From the NCBI GenBank assembly GCA_944323845.1, contig CALUUA010000003.1, forward strand, positions 62,001 to 126,000: DNA of 64,000 bases. The letters are read 5' to 3'. Below are positions 26,059-34,213 of this stretch, piece by piece. This DNA is from an uncultured Bacteroidales bacterium. GTDB taxonomy: Bacteria > Bacteroidota > Bacteroidia > Bacteroidales > UBA932. Each line of letters starts with the position of its first letter. Positions within the stretch are counted from its first letter, which is position 1. A program made the translations under genes and the position numbers. The notes under the pieces were generated by a model, which was not told the DNA's origin, ran no database searches, and saw nothing but the letters and a program-made list of their open reading frames with translations.

Positions 26059-26142
26059 TACGATTCAGATTAAGATTTGGATTACGAATTATAGATAATA
26101 TCGTAGATTTTGTTACGAATTTTAACTGCAATGCAGTTTTAT

Positions 26143-26911
26143 ATGAAAAAATTAAATCATTTTTTCGGATTATGTTTCGGTGTGTCGGTTTTGGCTGCCG
26201 TGACATCCTGTGAAACCGGCACGGGGGGGGGGAGAACGTAAATGAAATTTCCATCACTCTTTCATCTGCCCCGAAATCAATTCTGGCCGACGGCAGTTCT
26301 GTTGCCGAATTTACCGTTATCGAAAATTCCACTCTGGAGGATGTGACATCCTCGGCCGTCATCCGGCTCGTTTCCGCGGACGGGGAGCAGGTTCTGGAAT
26401 CTCCTCGATTTTCTACAGACGTCCCGGGAACATACACATTCTATGCCGAATACCGCGATGTGACCTCTCCTGAAATCAGTGTCACTGCCGCAGACCCTGC
26501 CAATCTGGCGGGTACGGTTCTCCATGTATCCAAGGAATCCATCTACAGCGACGGGGGCGACTTTTCCGTACTGACGCTTGTGAATGCCGACGGTGAGGAT
26601 ATCACCGACCTCGGGACTTTCTATGCGAACGGGGAAGTCCTCGAAGGAAACCGGTTCAGCACTACTGTCAGTTCTCTCAGGCCGGTTCAGGTCACTGCTA
26701 GGATCTGACTGCGGCGGAAAGCTCTACTGATGTCGCCATAGCTTTGGAGACCTCTGCTCCGGATCCGTCTACAGCGAAGGCAGATATCACCGTAGGTACG
26801 AAAAAATCATTCACAGGCAAGATTGTGGCTGTCCTTATGGACAATGGCATCAATGCATCTACCGGTATGGGACAGATACAGCTCCGCCGCGTGATGAGAG
26901 CATACTATCCG
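26143..26911 (+). pseudogene. Disrupted Ig-like-repeat lipoprotein gene (poly-G frame break)
   Basis: The ATG at 26143 starts a lipoprotein signal (FGVSVLAAVTSC, Cys23). Codons 27-30 run into a 10-G tract, and the frame stops at 26239 after 32 codons. The sequence continues coherently in another frame: ENVNEISITLSSAPKSILA, TYTFYAEYRDVTSPEISVTA, TLVNADGEDITDLGTFYANG. These are two Ig-like repeats common in Bacteroidota Omp28-type lipoproteins. That frame ends at 26708, and a third frame carries on from about 26702 (DLTAAESSTDVAIALETSAP) until it meets the 3' end of the SpoU gene. Adding one G, or losing two, would join the first two frames. The second break has no homopolymer, so the gene looks degraded even if the first break is switchable. 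Confidence 0.65.
26223..26232 (+). repeat. Homopolymeric tract of 10 G
   Basis: Ten consecutive G lie four codons after the lipobox cysteine of the gene at 26143. With 10 G the gene is out of frame; 11 or 8 G would restore the Ig-repeat frame. Slipped-strand mispairing or a homopolymer sequencing error could both explain it. Confidence 0.9.
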
Positions 26912-27661
26912 TCAATAGAGGGACAGGCGGCGGAATTCGGCTATAGTTACGGCGGTGGCGACAGCCGCATTCAGAGACTCTGAACCGGAGTCGCCGGCAG
27001 GATAAGGCGGGATGGCAATCCTTTCTGAAACCGTTTCGGAGATTTCAGGGGATATGCCGTCCGCTTCGTTTCCGGTTATGACCATCACAGGGCAGTCTTC
27101 TCCGGTCTTAAGCTCTGTCCTGTAGATGTTTTTCCCGTCCATGAAGGTTCCGTAGACCTGTCCGCCTCTGTCTATAACGGTCTTGGCGGCAGCTTTCAGG
27201 TCGGTATAGACGAAACGGACGCGGAAAACCGCCCCCATCGTAGCCTGCACAGTCTTCGGGTTGAAAATGTCCGCCGTACCGTATGCCGCCAGTACCGCAT
27301 CGACCCCGAACCAGTCGGCTATCCTGACTATAGTCCCGAGATTTCCCGGATCCCTGATGACGTCAAGTCCCAGATAAAGCCCCTTCCGACCGATTACCGA
27401 GTGCAGGTCTTCACCTGCAATGCCGGTATTGTCCGGCTTCCGGACAACCGCAAGAACCGGGGAAGGGGAGGAAAGCATCGTGATCCTCGACATCGCTTCT
27501 TCGCCGATCTCATCTTTCCTGTAGACATTCTCGACCTGGAAACCTGAACGCAGAGCCTCGTCCACGAGTTTTTCCCCCTCTACGGTGAAAAGTCCGTACA
27601 TGTCGCGGTATTTTTTCTGCGCGAGAGATCTTACACGCTTTATTTCGGCATTGGAAATCAT
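26912..27661 (-). CDS. SpoU/TrmH-family RNA 2'-O-methyltransferase
   Basis: 249 aa. An N-terminal substrate-binding region (KKYRDMYGLFTVEGEKLVDE) precedes a SPOUT knot domain. The three SpoU motifs are clear: DVIRDPGNLGTIVRIADWFG, then VMVITGNEADGIS and SESLNAAVATAVTIAEFRR. It should methylate a ribose 2'-OH in rRNA or tRNA using SAM; the target base is not assignable. The start ATG shares one base with the stop of the upstream arginine decarboxylase gene (TGATG), indicating coupled translation. Its 3' end converges with the broken lipoprotein gene. A second SpoU paralogue (RlmB-like) is at 61.3 kb. Confidence 0.9.
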   Translation of the reverse strand: MISNAEIKRVRSLAQKKYRDMYGLFTVEGEKLVDEALRSGFQVENVYRKDEIGEEAMSRITMLSSPSPVLAVVRKPDNTGIAGEDLHSVIGRKGLYLGLDVIRDPGNLGTIVRIADWFGVDAVLAAYGTADIFNPKTVQATMGAVFRVRFVYTDLKAAAKTVIDRGGQVYGTFMDGKNIYRTELKTGEDCPVMVITGNEADGISPEISETVSERIAIPPYPAGDSGSESLNAAVATAVTIAEFRRLSLY

Positions 27662-29055
27662 CAGTACCCCAGAATCTTGAGCATGGATTTATAGGTCTGC
27701 TCCTTGGTGAACAGCTTGGTGGAATACTCTCCGTTCTCGTCCCTGTCGATGATGATGTACTTAGGAGCCGGCTGCAGGCAGTGCTGGAGTCCTCCGAATC
27801 CGGAGATGGATTCCTGATAGGCTCCCGTATGGAAAAATCCTATGTACAGCGGATCTTTCCTGTCTTCCATGATAGGCAGGAAGATGGCGTTTGCGTGGGA
27901 ATCCGCGTTGTAGTAATCCTGACTGTCGCATGTAAGCCCGCCGAGGAAGACCCTCTGGTATTTTTCATTCCATTTGTTGATAGGCAGGAGGATGAATCTC
28001 TGTTTGATTCCCCATGTGTCTGGAAGAGTCGTCATGAAAGAGCTGTCTATCATGTACCATCTTTCCCTGTCGTTCTGCTGCTTCATGTCCAGAACCTGGA
28101 ATATGGTGGCTCCGGACTCCCCGACAGTGAAGCTGCCGAATTCGGTGAAGATGTTAGGCTCCGGTATTCCGCGTGCGTTGCACATGGTCTTGATCTGCAG
28201 AAGGATTTCTTCTGCCATATATTCGTAGTCGAAGTCCATGGCCAGGGAATTCTTGATAGGGAAGCCTCCTCCTATATTAAGGGAGTCGAGTTCGGGGCAT
28301 ATCATCTTAAGATCGCAGTACACGTTCACGCACTTGGCGAGTTCGTTCCAGTAATATGCAGTGTCGCGGATACCGGTATTGATGAAGAAATGCAGCATCT
28401 TCAGATGGAACTTGCTGCTCTTGCTGATTATGTTCTCGTAGAACGGGACGATGTCGCTGTACCTTATGCCCAGCCTTGAAGTATAGAATTCGAAATTCGG
28501 CTCCTCCTCGGATGCTATCCTGATGCCTATGTTTATAGGTACGTTCACAAGAGTGTCCAGATCCTGGAGTTCATGCATGTTGTCCAGCACCGGGATGATG
28601 TTGTGCCATCCGGAATTGGCGAAATTCGCTATGTTTTCGATGTAGGCCGGTTTCTTGAAGCCGTTGCATATGATATACAGATCCCTGTCCACTGCCTTTT
28701 CTTCCTCCAGTGCCTCAATCAGATTCAGGTCGAAGGCCGATGATGTCTCGATGTGGATGTCGTTCTTCAGGGCTTCTCTCAGCACGAATTCGAAATGAGA
28801 ACTCTTGGTACAGTAACAATAGTGATAGCTGCCCTTGTAGTCGGCCTTGGCCATGGCTACGTTGAACATCCTTTTGGCCTTCTGTATCTGCGAGGATATT
28901 TTCGGGAGATACGTTATCTTCAGAGGGGTGCCGTACTGGTTGATGATGTCCATCATGTTTATTCCGTGAAAATAAAGTTCTCCGTCCTCTACCTTGAATT
29001 CATCCTGCGGGAACTCGAAAGTCTGGTCAATCAGATCAATGTACTTGTTCTTCAT
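27661..29055 (-). CDS. speA: Arginine decarboxylase-type PLP enzyme (alanine-racemase fold)
   Basis: 464 aa. It belongs to fold-type III PLP decarboxylases and matches the shorter form usually annotated as biosynthetic arginine decarboxylase in Bacteroidota. The PLP lysine is in YCYCTKSSHFEFVLREAL. The phosphate-binding glycine loop is LNIGGGFPIKN, and the dimer-interface substrate motif is GGLTCDSQDYYN (Cys-Asp). The expected product, agmatine, feeds polyamine synthesis. Other basic amino-acid or carboxynorspermidine decarboxylases share the fold, so substrate specificity is inferred. A minus-strand TATATTTG box lies about 75 bp upstream, and the SpoU gene is translationally coupled downstream. 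Confidence 0.85.
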   Translation of the reverse strand: MKNKYIDLIDQTFEFPQDEFKVEDGELYFHGINMMDIINQYGTPLKITYLPKISSQIQKAKRMFNVAMAKADYKGSYHYCYCTKSSHFEFVLREALKNDIHIETSSAFDLNLIEALEEEKAVDRDLYIICNGFKKPAYIENIANFANSGWHNIIPVLDNMHELQDLDTLVNVPINIGIRIASEEEPNFEFYTSRLGIRYSDIVPFYENIISKSSKFHLKMLHFFINTGIRDTAYYWNELAKCVNVYCDLKMICPELDSLNIGGGFPIKNSLAMDFDYEYMAEEILLQIKTMCNARGIPEPNIFTEFGSFTVGESGATIFQVLDMKQQNDRERWYMIDSSFMTTLPDTWGIKQRFILLPINKWNEKYQRVFLGGLTCDSQDYYNADSHANAIFLPIMEDRKDPLYIGFFHTGAYQESISGFGGLQHCLQPAPKYIIIDRDENGEYSTKLFTKEQTYKSMLKILGY

Positions 29056-29129
29056 TTCTATATATGCAGTTTAACCGGTTTGCCTGAAATCCGGCAATCC
29101 GATTGAGCCGGATCCGCGGATTTCGGGTG

Positions 29130-29137
29130 CAAATATA
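29130..29137 (-). promoter_or_regulatory. Candidate -7 box (TATATTTG) for the decarboxylase operon
   Basis: Minus-strand TATATTTG matches TAnnTTTG, 75 bp upstream of the ATG at 29055. No good -33 TTTG is seen at the right spacing. Confidence 0.5.
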
Positions 29138-29176
29138 TGATTTATATCCGTCATTCCTAATAATCGGACGATAAAT

Positions 29177-29207
29177 TTTGTTAATTGGAATTTATAGGAT
29201 AATTTTG
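29177..29207 (+). promoter_or_regulatory. Promoter TTTG-N19-TAATTTTG for tamL
   Basis: A TTTG -33 element (29177-29180) and a TAATTTTG -7 element (29200-29207) are separated by 19 bp, the Bacteroidota consensus spacing. The predicted transcript starts about 20 bp before the tamL ATG. Confidence 0.7.
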
Positions 29208-29235
29208 AAAGATGTATTTTCCATGACAGGGACAG

Positions 29236-31425
29236 ATGGGTAAGGGAAGACTGATATCGGCATGCCTTTGTCTGGCAGCGGCGGTTTCCTGCAGTACGAC
29301 AAGAGTATTGCAGGACGGAGAATTCCGTCTTGCAAAGAACAAAATCAGGGTGACTAATGACAAGTCATTCAATATCAGTCTTATAGAGCCTTACCTGAAG
29401 CAGAAGCCGAATACCTATTTCATGTTCGGGTGGAATCCGTTCCTGAATGTCTACAACTGGTCGAACGGAAAAGGCAAGGGCTGGGACAAGTTCGTCCAGA
29501 AGATCGGAGTCGCCCCGGTGGTGTACGATCCGGAGATGGTGGAGAGCTCTGTGGAGAATATTTCGCGTCATCTGGAATATCTCGGTTATTTCGATTCATC
29601 TGTGGACACCCGGATAGAAGTGCGGAAACGCAGGGCTTATGTGAACTACGACGTGACCTTGGGAAAGCAGTATCCTATCAAGGCTTTGAATATCAGTGTC
29701 CCGGGAGGAGAGTTCGCGGAAGAGTTCTACAGGGATACCTCTTCTCTGGCGATCAGGCCGGGCGTGCCGCTTTCCGAGAGTCTGCTGGAGAGAGAAAGCG
29801 AGAGGATAAGCACCTGGATGAGAAACAGGGGCTTCTATACCTTCAACAAGAACTACTTTTTCTTCGAGGCCGATACTCTTTCCTTCAGGGATTCGGCTGT
29901 GCTCGACATGAGGGTGAACAATTATACGAGGAACGAGACTCCTGCCGATGCAAGGCCTCTGTGCCGGTTCACCATAGGGCAGGTGGCCATTTCCTATCCG
30001 GCAGACTTGAAAATCAGGGAAAAGGTGCTGACCCAGCTGAATACGATCAGGCCGGGACGCATGTATAGCGAATACATGGTGAACAATGCCTACAACCGGC
30101 TTTCGTCCCTGCGCGTCTTCAGCAGCGTAAACGTGGAGATGACGCAGAGGGACACCAATGTCGTGGACTGCGACATAAACCTGTCCCAGTCGAAGCTGCA
30201 GGGGTTCAAGCTGAATCTGGAGGCGTCCATAAATTCTACAGGCCTGTTCGGAATCTCGCCGCAGCTGTCCTACTATCACAAGAATATCTTCAGGGGAGGC
30301 GAGTGGCTGAATCTCGGTTTCATGGGGAATTTCCAGTTCAAGTTCAACGATGCCATCCGCTCGAACGAATTCGGAGTGTCGGCAGGCTTGAGTTTCCCGA
30401 AATTCCTCCTGCTCCCGTACAGCCTCTTTCCCGGCACCGTGCCCCGGACAGACATCAATTTTTCGTTCAATTACCAGAGCCGTCCGGAATATACGCGTAA
30501 CATAATATCCACATCATACGGCTATAACGGCAATGTCAGGGGACGTTTCTTCTATCAGGTCTATCCGTTGCAGTTCAATGTGGTGAGGCTTATCGATCTG
30601 GATCAGGCATTCTTCAACACCCTGTCGCGGGACCCTTTCATGCGCAATGCGTATCAGGATCACTTCGACCTCGGGTCCGGAGCCATATTCTATTATACGA
30701 CGAACACCGATGTCGTGCCGCGCACGCCTTTCCATTTTTTCAGATTCCAGATAGACATAGCCGGAAATATACTGAGCGCGTTCAAGCCTCTGATGAAAAA
30801 GGACTCCAGCGGGGCGGGCATGATATGGCGGACTCCGTTTTCACAATATGTGAGGGCCGAGTTTTCCATGGGTAAGACTTGGAGGTTCGGACGGAACGAC
30901 GGTCAGGCTTTGGCGACCAGATTCCTCGTCGGGGCAGGATATGCCTACGGCAATTCGACTGCCCTTCCGTTCGAGAAGCATTTCTGGTCGGGAGGCGCAA
31001 ACAGTATGCGCGGATGGCAGGCCCGGTCGGTAGGTCCAGGCATCGCTCCTCTCGACAGGACCTTCATCATAGCCAATCAGACAGGAGACATGAAGCTGGA
31101 GGCCAATGTGGAATACCGCTTCAAGATGTTCTGGAAGGTGGACGGAGCCTTGTTCCTCGATGCGGGCAATGTCTGGACCCTCATGGATACCGGAGGGGCT
31201 GACGGCGACAAGTCGAGACTTATGCTCCGGACATTCGCGAAGAGCATTGCGGCCAACTGGGGCTTAGGTATCAGGCTGGACCTGAATTTCCTGCTGCTGC
31301 GTGTGGACATGGGCATGCGCCTGCATGATCCTGCCAGAGCCGACGGGGAGAGATGGCTGCGTCCTGCCCAGTGGTTCCGTCCTGACGGATTCGCCGTCCA
31401 TTTCGGCGTCGGATACCCGTTCTGA
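29236..31425 (+). CDS. tamL: TamL: lipidated TamA/BamA-like outer-membrane assembly protein
   Basis: 729 aa. The signal peptide ends with a lipobox (LAAAVSC, Cys19), followed by STTRVLQDGEFRLAKNKI, the typical start of the lipidated Bacteroidota TamA homologue. POTRA-type repeats occupy roughly 30-320. The C-terminal half is a 16-stranded Omp85 barrel with FEKHFWSGGANSMRGWQAR (the conserved RGW of strand-12/L6 region) and a terminal strand ending VGYPF. TamL works with TamB in envelope protein or lipid trafficking. No tamB follows here. It has its own promoter and is divergent from the decarboxylase operon. Confidence 0.9.
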   Translation: MGKGRLISACLCLAAAVSCSTTRVLQDGEFRLAKNKIRVTNDKSFNISLIEPYLKQKPNTYFMFGWNPFLNVYNWSNGKGKGWDKFVQKIGVAPVVYDPEMVESSVENISRHLEYLGYFDSSVDTRIEVRKRRAYVNYDVTLGKQYPIKALNISVPGGEFAEEFYRDTSSLAIRPGVPLSESLLERESERISTWMRNRGFYTFNKNYFFFEADTLSFRDSAVLDMRVNNYTRNETPADARPLCRFTIGQVAISYPADLKIREKVLTQLNTIRPGRMYSEYMVNNAYNRLSSLRVFSSVNVEMTQRDTNVVDCDINLSQSKLQGFKLNLEASINSTGLFGISPQLSYYHKNIFRGGEWLNLGFMGNFQFKFNDAIRSNEFGVSAGLSFPKFLLLPYSLFPGTVPRTDINFSFNYQSRPEYTRNIISTSYGYNGNVRGRFFYQVYPLQFNVVRLIDLDQAFFNTLSRDPFMRNAYQDHFDLGSGAIFYYTTNTDVVPRTPFHFFRFQIDIAGNILSAFKPLMKKDSSGAGMIWRTPFSQYVRAEFSMGKTWRFGRNDGQALATRFLVGAGYAYGNSTALPFEKHFWSGGANSMRGWQARSVGPGIAPLDRTFIIANQTGDMKLEANVEYRFKMFWKVDGALFLDAGNVWTLMDTGGADGDKSRLMLRTFAKSIAANWGLGIRLDLNFLLLRVDMGMRLHDPARADGERWLRPAQWFRPDGFAVHFGVGYPF

Positions 31426-31505
31426 TGCTTTATACGGTCGCCGCTTGCATATGACAGGAAAATTGAGTATTATTACACATTATTTATTTAAAACATAACC
31501 TTAAA

Positions 31506-31913
31506 ATGTCATTGATCAAATGTAAGGAATGCGGTAAGGAAATATCCGATGCCGCTTCAGTATGCCCTCACTGCGGTGCGCCTGTAGTGAAGGATGTCTA
31601 TTGTCAGAAATGCGGAACAAAGGTTCCTGAGAACGTGCAGTACTGTCCGAATTGCGGGGCGACGATCAATTCCAAGCCTAAGAAAGACAGGCTTGTGACC
31701 GGTCTTCTCGGCATCTTCCTCGGTACTCTCGGCATACATTATTTCTATCTTGGAAAAACTACGGGAGGTATCGTATCCCTCATTCTGGGCCTTTGCTCCT
31801 GCGGTTTATGGAGCATAGTGATGCTCATTCAGGGCATACTGATCCTCACCATGACCGACGAGGCTTTCCAGGCCAAGTATGTGGACACGGAGAAGTCTTT
31901 CCCGTTGTTTTGA
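31506..31913 (+). CDS. Double zinc-ribbon TM2-domain membrane protein
   Basis: 135 aa. Two N-terminal zinc ribbons are formed by CKECG/CPHCG and CQKCG/CPNCG (about 6-55). A TM2 domain follows (about 63-125), seen in GLLGIFLGTLGIHYFYLGKT and two hydrophobic segments. Proteins of this design are inner-membrane proteins of unknown function, widespread in Bacteroidota. The next two genes encode another zinc-ribbon membrane protein and a DUF2752 protein on the same strand, so they likely form a three-gene transcription unit. Confidence 0.85.
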   Translation: MSLIKCKECGKEISDAASVCPHCGAPVVKDVYCQKCGTKVPENVQYCPNCGATINSKPKKDRLVTGLLGIFLGTLGIHYFYLGKTTGGIVSLILGLCSCGLWSIVMLIQGILILTMTDEAFQAKYVDTEKSFPLF

Positions 31914-31944
31914 ACCGGTGTGCCATATAAAATGAGACTCGGAG

Positions 31945-32334
31945 ATGTTTTGTAAGAATTGCGGAACCGAACTTCAGGACGGGACGCGCTTCTGCACTCA
32001 ATGCGGAGCCGACCAGACCGCCCCGATGACCGCTTATCCGTCCAAGTCAGGAAGACCCTCCACGCATATGGCTCTGTCCATAATCGTGACTCTGTGCTGC
32101 TGCATACCTTTCGGTGTGGTAGGCATAGTTTACGCCGCGAAGGTGGATCCGGCCTGGAATGCAGGCAGGCTGCAGGAGGCTTGGGAATATTCCCGCAAGG
32201 CCAGAAACTGGTCTCTGTGGGGCATAGGGTTGACCCTGCTTTTCTATCTGGCATATATCATCCTGATTGTAGCCGGAGTTTCCTGGGCCATGTGGTGGGA
32301 GAACACCGATGCTTATTTCACATGTCTGATGTAG
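31945..32334 (+). CDS. Zinc-ribbon CD225/dispanin-like membrane protein
   Basis: 129 aa. It has one N-terminal zinc ribbon (CKNCG, then CTQCG) and a CD225-type membrane region: ALSIIVTLCCCIPFGVVGIV followed by YAAKVDPAWNAGRLQEAWEYSRKAR (split here) and a second hydrophobic helix. In eukaryotes CD225 includes the interferon-induced transmembrane proteins; the bacterial role is not established. It starts 31 bp after the TM2 gene and overlaps the next gene by 13 bp. Confidence 0.82.
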   Translation: MFCKNCGTELQDGTRFCTQCGADQTAPMTAYPSKSGRPSTHMALSIIVTLCCCIPFGVVGIVYAAKVDPAWNAGRLQEAWEYSRKARNWSLWGIGLTLLFYLAYIILIVAGVSWAMWWENTDAYFTCLM

Positions 32335-32750
32335 GGCATCGCGGAAGGCGCAGGAATATCATTATAGTATGTATTGCAGCTGCCATGGCTATGACAGCTG
32401 CAATTTTCCTGTATTCCTGTCTCGATCCGGCTGATTCTGTCTATTGGCCCAAATGTCCGTTTTTCATGCTTACCGGACTTGAATGTCCGGGCTGCGGAGC
32501 CCAGCGGGCCATACATAGTCTTCTGAACGGGGATTTTGTGTCCGCCTTGCATTTCAATATCCTGACAATCATCGCTATACCGTACCTGCTCCTGTATGCA
32601 TTGCTGCTTGCAGCAGAGAAAATATTTCCCGGCTCCCGGTCTTTCTGCCGGAAGCTGGTTATGACTTTTTATCACGGACCGGCCCTGTGGGTCATTCTGG
32701 GCATAGTCCTCGCTTTCTGGCTTTTCAGGAATTTCACCCCTCTTTTCTAG
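32322..32750 (+). CDS. DUF2752 membrane protein
   Basis: 142 aa from the ATG that overlaps the previous stop by 13 bp. The DUF2752 signature is CPFFMLTGLECPGCGAQRAI followed by HSLLNGDF, with three paired cysteines that suggest a metal or redox site at the membrane surface. Three hydrophobic segments are predicted. A later ATG (32382) would remove a basic N-terminus and is possible. The family often sits beside TM2 and CD225 proteins in Bacteroidota, as here; the function is unknown. Confidence 0.82.
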   Translation: MSDVGHRGRRRNIIIVCIAAAMAMTAAIFLYSCLDPADSVYWPKCPFFMLTGLECPGCGAQRAIHSLLNGDFVSALHFNILTIIAIPYLLLYALLLAAEKIFPGSRSFCRKLVMTFYHGPALWVILGIVLAFWLFRNFTPLF

Positions 32751-32760
32751 ACTTCTCCTG

Positions 32761-32786
32761 CCGTCTTCCTGCCGGAACGGTTTTTC
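32761..32786 (+). terminator. Likely rho-independent terminator after the DUF2752 gene
   Basis: CCGTCTTCC-TGCC-GGAACGG forms a 7-bp stem with a 2-nt bulge, followed directly by TTTTTC. It ends at the rarA stop codon on the opposite strand. Confidence 0.5.
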
Positions 32787-34093
32787 TACTTGTATTTCGG
32801 CCAGAGCCGGTCGAGCCTTTCTTTCATTTCAGCTTCACGCCTGTTGTCAGCCGGGTCGTAGAATCTGGTGCCGGACAGTTTTTCGGGCATGAATTCCAGA
32901 TCCGTCCAGTGTCCCGGATAGTCATGCGCATATTTGTAGCCGTCGCTGTAGCCGAGGTCTTTCATAAGGGAGGTGGGTGCATTGCGCAGGTACAGAGGTA
33001 CCGGAGCATCCTGGGAATCCTTGGCTGCGGCCATCGCACGGTCTATGGCCAGATATGCCGAGTTGCTTTTCGGGGAACATGCCAGATATATGGCTGTCTC
33101 GGAGAGGGGGATGCGGGCTTCGGGCATACCTATATTATGTACTGTGTTGAAGCAGGCGTTGGCCAGAAGCATGGCGTTAGGGTTAGCCAGTCCTATGTCT
33201 TCTGAGGCGAGAATACACATTCTGCGGGCTATGAATAGGGGGTCTTCGCCTCCGTTCAGCATCCTTGCCATCCAGTAGACGGCAGCATTCGGATCCGAGC
33301 CTCTGATGCTCTTTATGAATGCCGAGATGATGTCATAGTGCATTTCTCCGCCCTTGTCGTAGACTGACAGATGTTCGTTAAGTCTGGAGGTGACGGTATT
33401 GTTGTCGATCACCACAGTCTGGTCCGCATGAAAGGTGGATGTGAGCAGGTCAATGATATTCAGGAGTTTTCTGGCATCGCCCCCGCTGTATCTGAAAAGG
33501 GCGTCGGTCTCGCGGATATCGAATTTCCTTGTCTTCAGAAGTATATCGGATGAGATGGCGCGGTGCAGAAGTGTGTCCAGATCGGAGGCTTCGAGAGGTT
33601 TCAGAACGAAGACCTGGCATCTGGACAGGAGGGGGGTGATGACTTCGAAGGACGGGTTTTCGGTGGTCGCTCCTATCAGGGTCACGACTCCTTCTTCCAC
33701 GGCGCCCAGAAGGGCGTCCTGCTGTGATTTGTTGAATCTGTGGATTTCATCTATGAAAAGGACAGGGGAGTGGGCAGCGGTGAAAATGGAGCCGCTTCTG
33801 GCCTTGTCTATCACTTCGCGGACTTCCTTTACGCCTGCGCTGACTGCGGACAGCGTGTAGAACTCCCTTTCCAGTGTTCTGGCTATGATTCTGGCCAGCG
33901 TGGTCTTCCCTACGCCCGGAGGCCCCCACAGTATGAATGACTTCAGGTCGTCATTCTCGACCATCTGCCAGATGACCGCATCCTTGCCTACCAGATGTTT
34001 CTGTCCCACGTAGTCATCGAGAGTCTGCGGCCTCATCCTTTCCGGCAGAGGCGGCAGCATCGAGCTCCTTCCTGCATTGTCAACTGAATCCAT
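32786..34093 (-). CDS. rarA: Replication-associated recombination protein RarA (MgsA)
   Basis: 435 aa AAA+ ATPase, the normal length for RarA. It carries RPQTLDDYVGQKHLVG, Walker A GPPGVGKTTLARI, Walker B LFIDEIHRFNKSQQDAL, sensor 1 GATTENPSFEV, and C-terminal helical and MgsA_C domains (RGSDPNAAVYWMARMLNGGE, RLVSEDIGLANP-like). RarA acts at stalled replication forks with SSB. A well-formed promoter (TTTG-N20-TATTTTTG) is just upstream. It diverges from pyk and converges with the DUF2752 cluster. Confidence 0.94.
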   Translation of the reverse strand: MDSVDNAGRSSMLPPLPERMRPQTLDDYVGQKHLVGKDAVIWQMVENDDLKSFILWGPPGVGKTTLARIIARTLEREFYTLSAVSAGVKEVREVIDKARSGSIFTAAHSPVLFIDEIHRFNKSQQDALLGAVEEGVVTLIGATTENPSFEVITPLLSRCQVFVLKPLEASDLDTLLHRAISSDILLKTRKFDIRETDALFRYSGGDARKLLNIIDLLTSTFHADQTVVIDNNTVTSRLNEHLSVYDKGGEMHYDIISAFIKSIRGSDPNAAVYWMARMLNGGEDPLFIARRMCILASEDIGLANPNAMLLANACFNTVHNIGMPEARIPLSETAIYLACSPKSNSAYLAIDRAMAAAKDSQDAPVPLYLRNAPTSLMKDLGYSDGYKYAHDYPGHWTDLEFMPEKLSGTRFYDPADNRREAEMKERLDRLWPKYK

Positions 34094-34116
34094 ATCCGAT
34101 TTGATTTGCCTGATGT

Positions 34117-34148
34117 CAAAAATAGAAGATAAAATTTACATAGGCAAA
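34117..34148 (-). promoter_or_regulatory. Promoter TTTG-N20-TATTTTTG for rarA
   Basis: On the minus strand a TTTG (34148-34145) and TATTTTTG (34124-34117) are separated by 20 bp, matching the Bacteroidota consensus. The box lies 23 bp upstream of the rarA ATG. Confidence 0.65.
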
Positions 34149-34213
34149 ATTTAAAATCATTTCAAATCGAAATTAATTTCTTAAATTCGCAAAGATATAG
34201 CAAACGGTATTAT

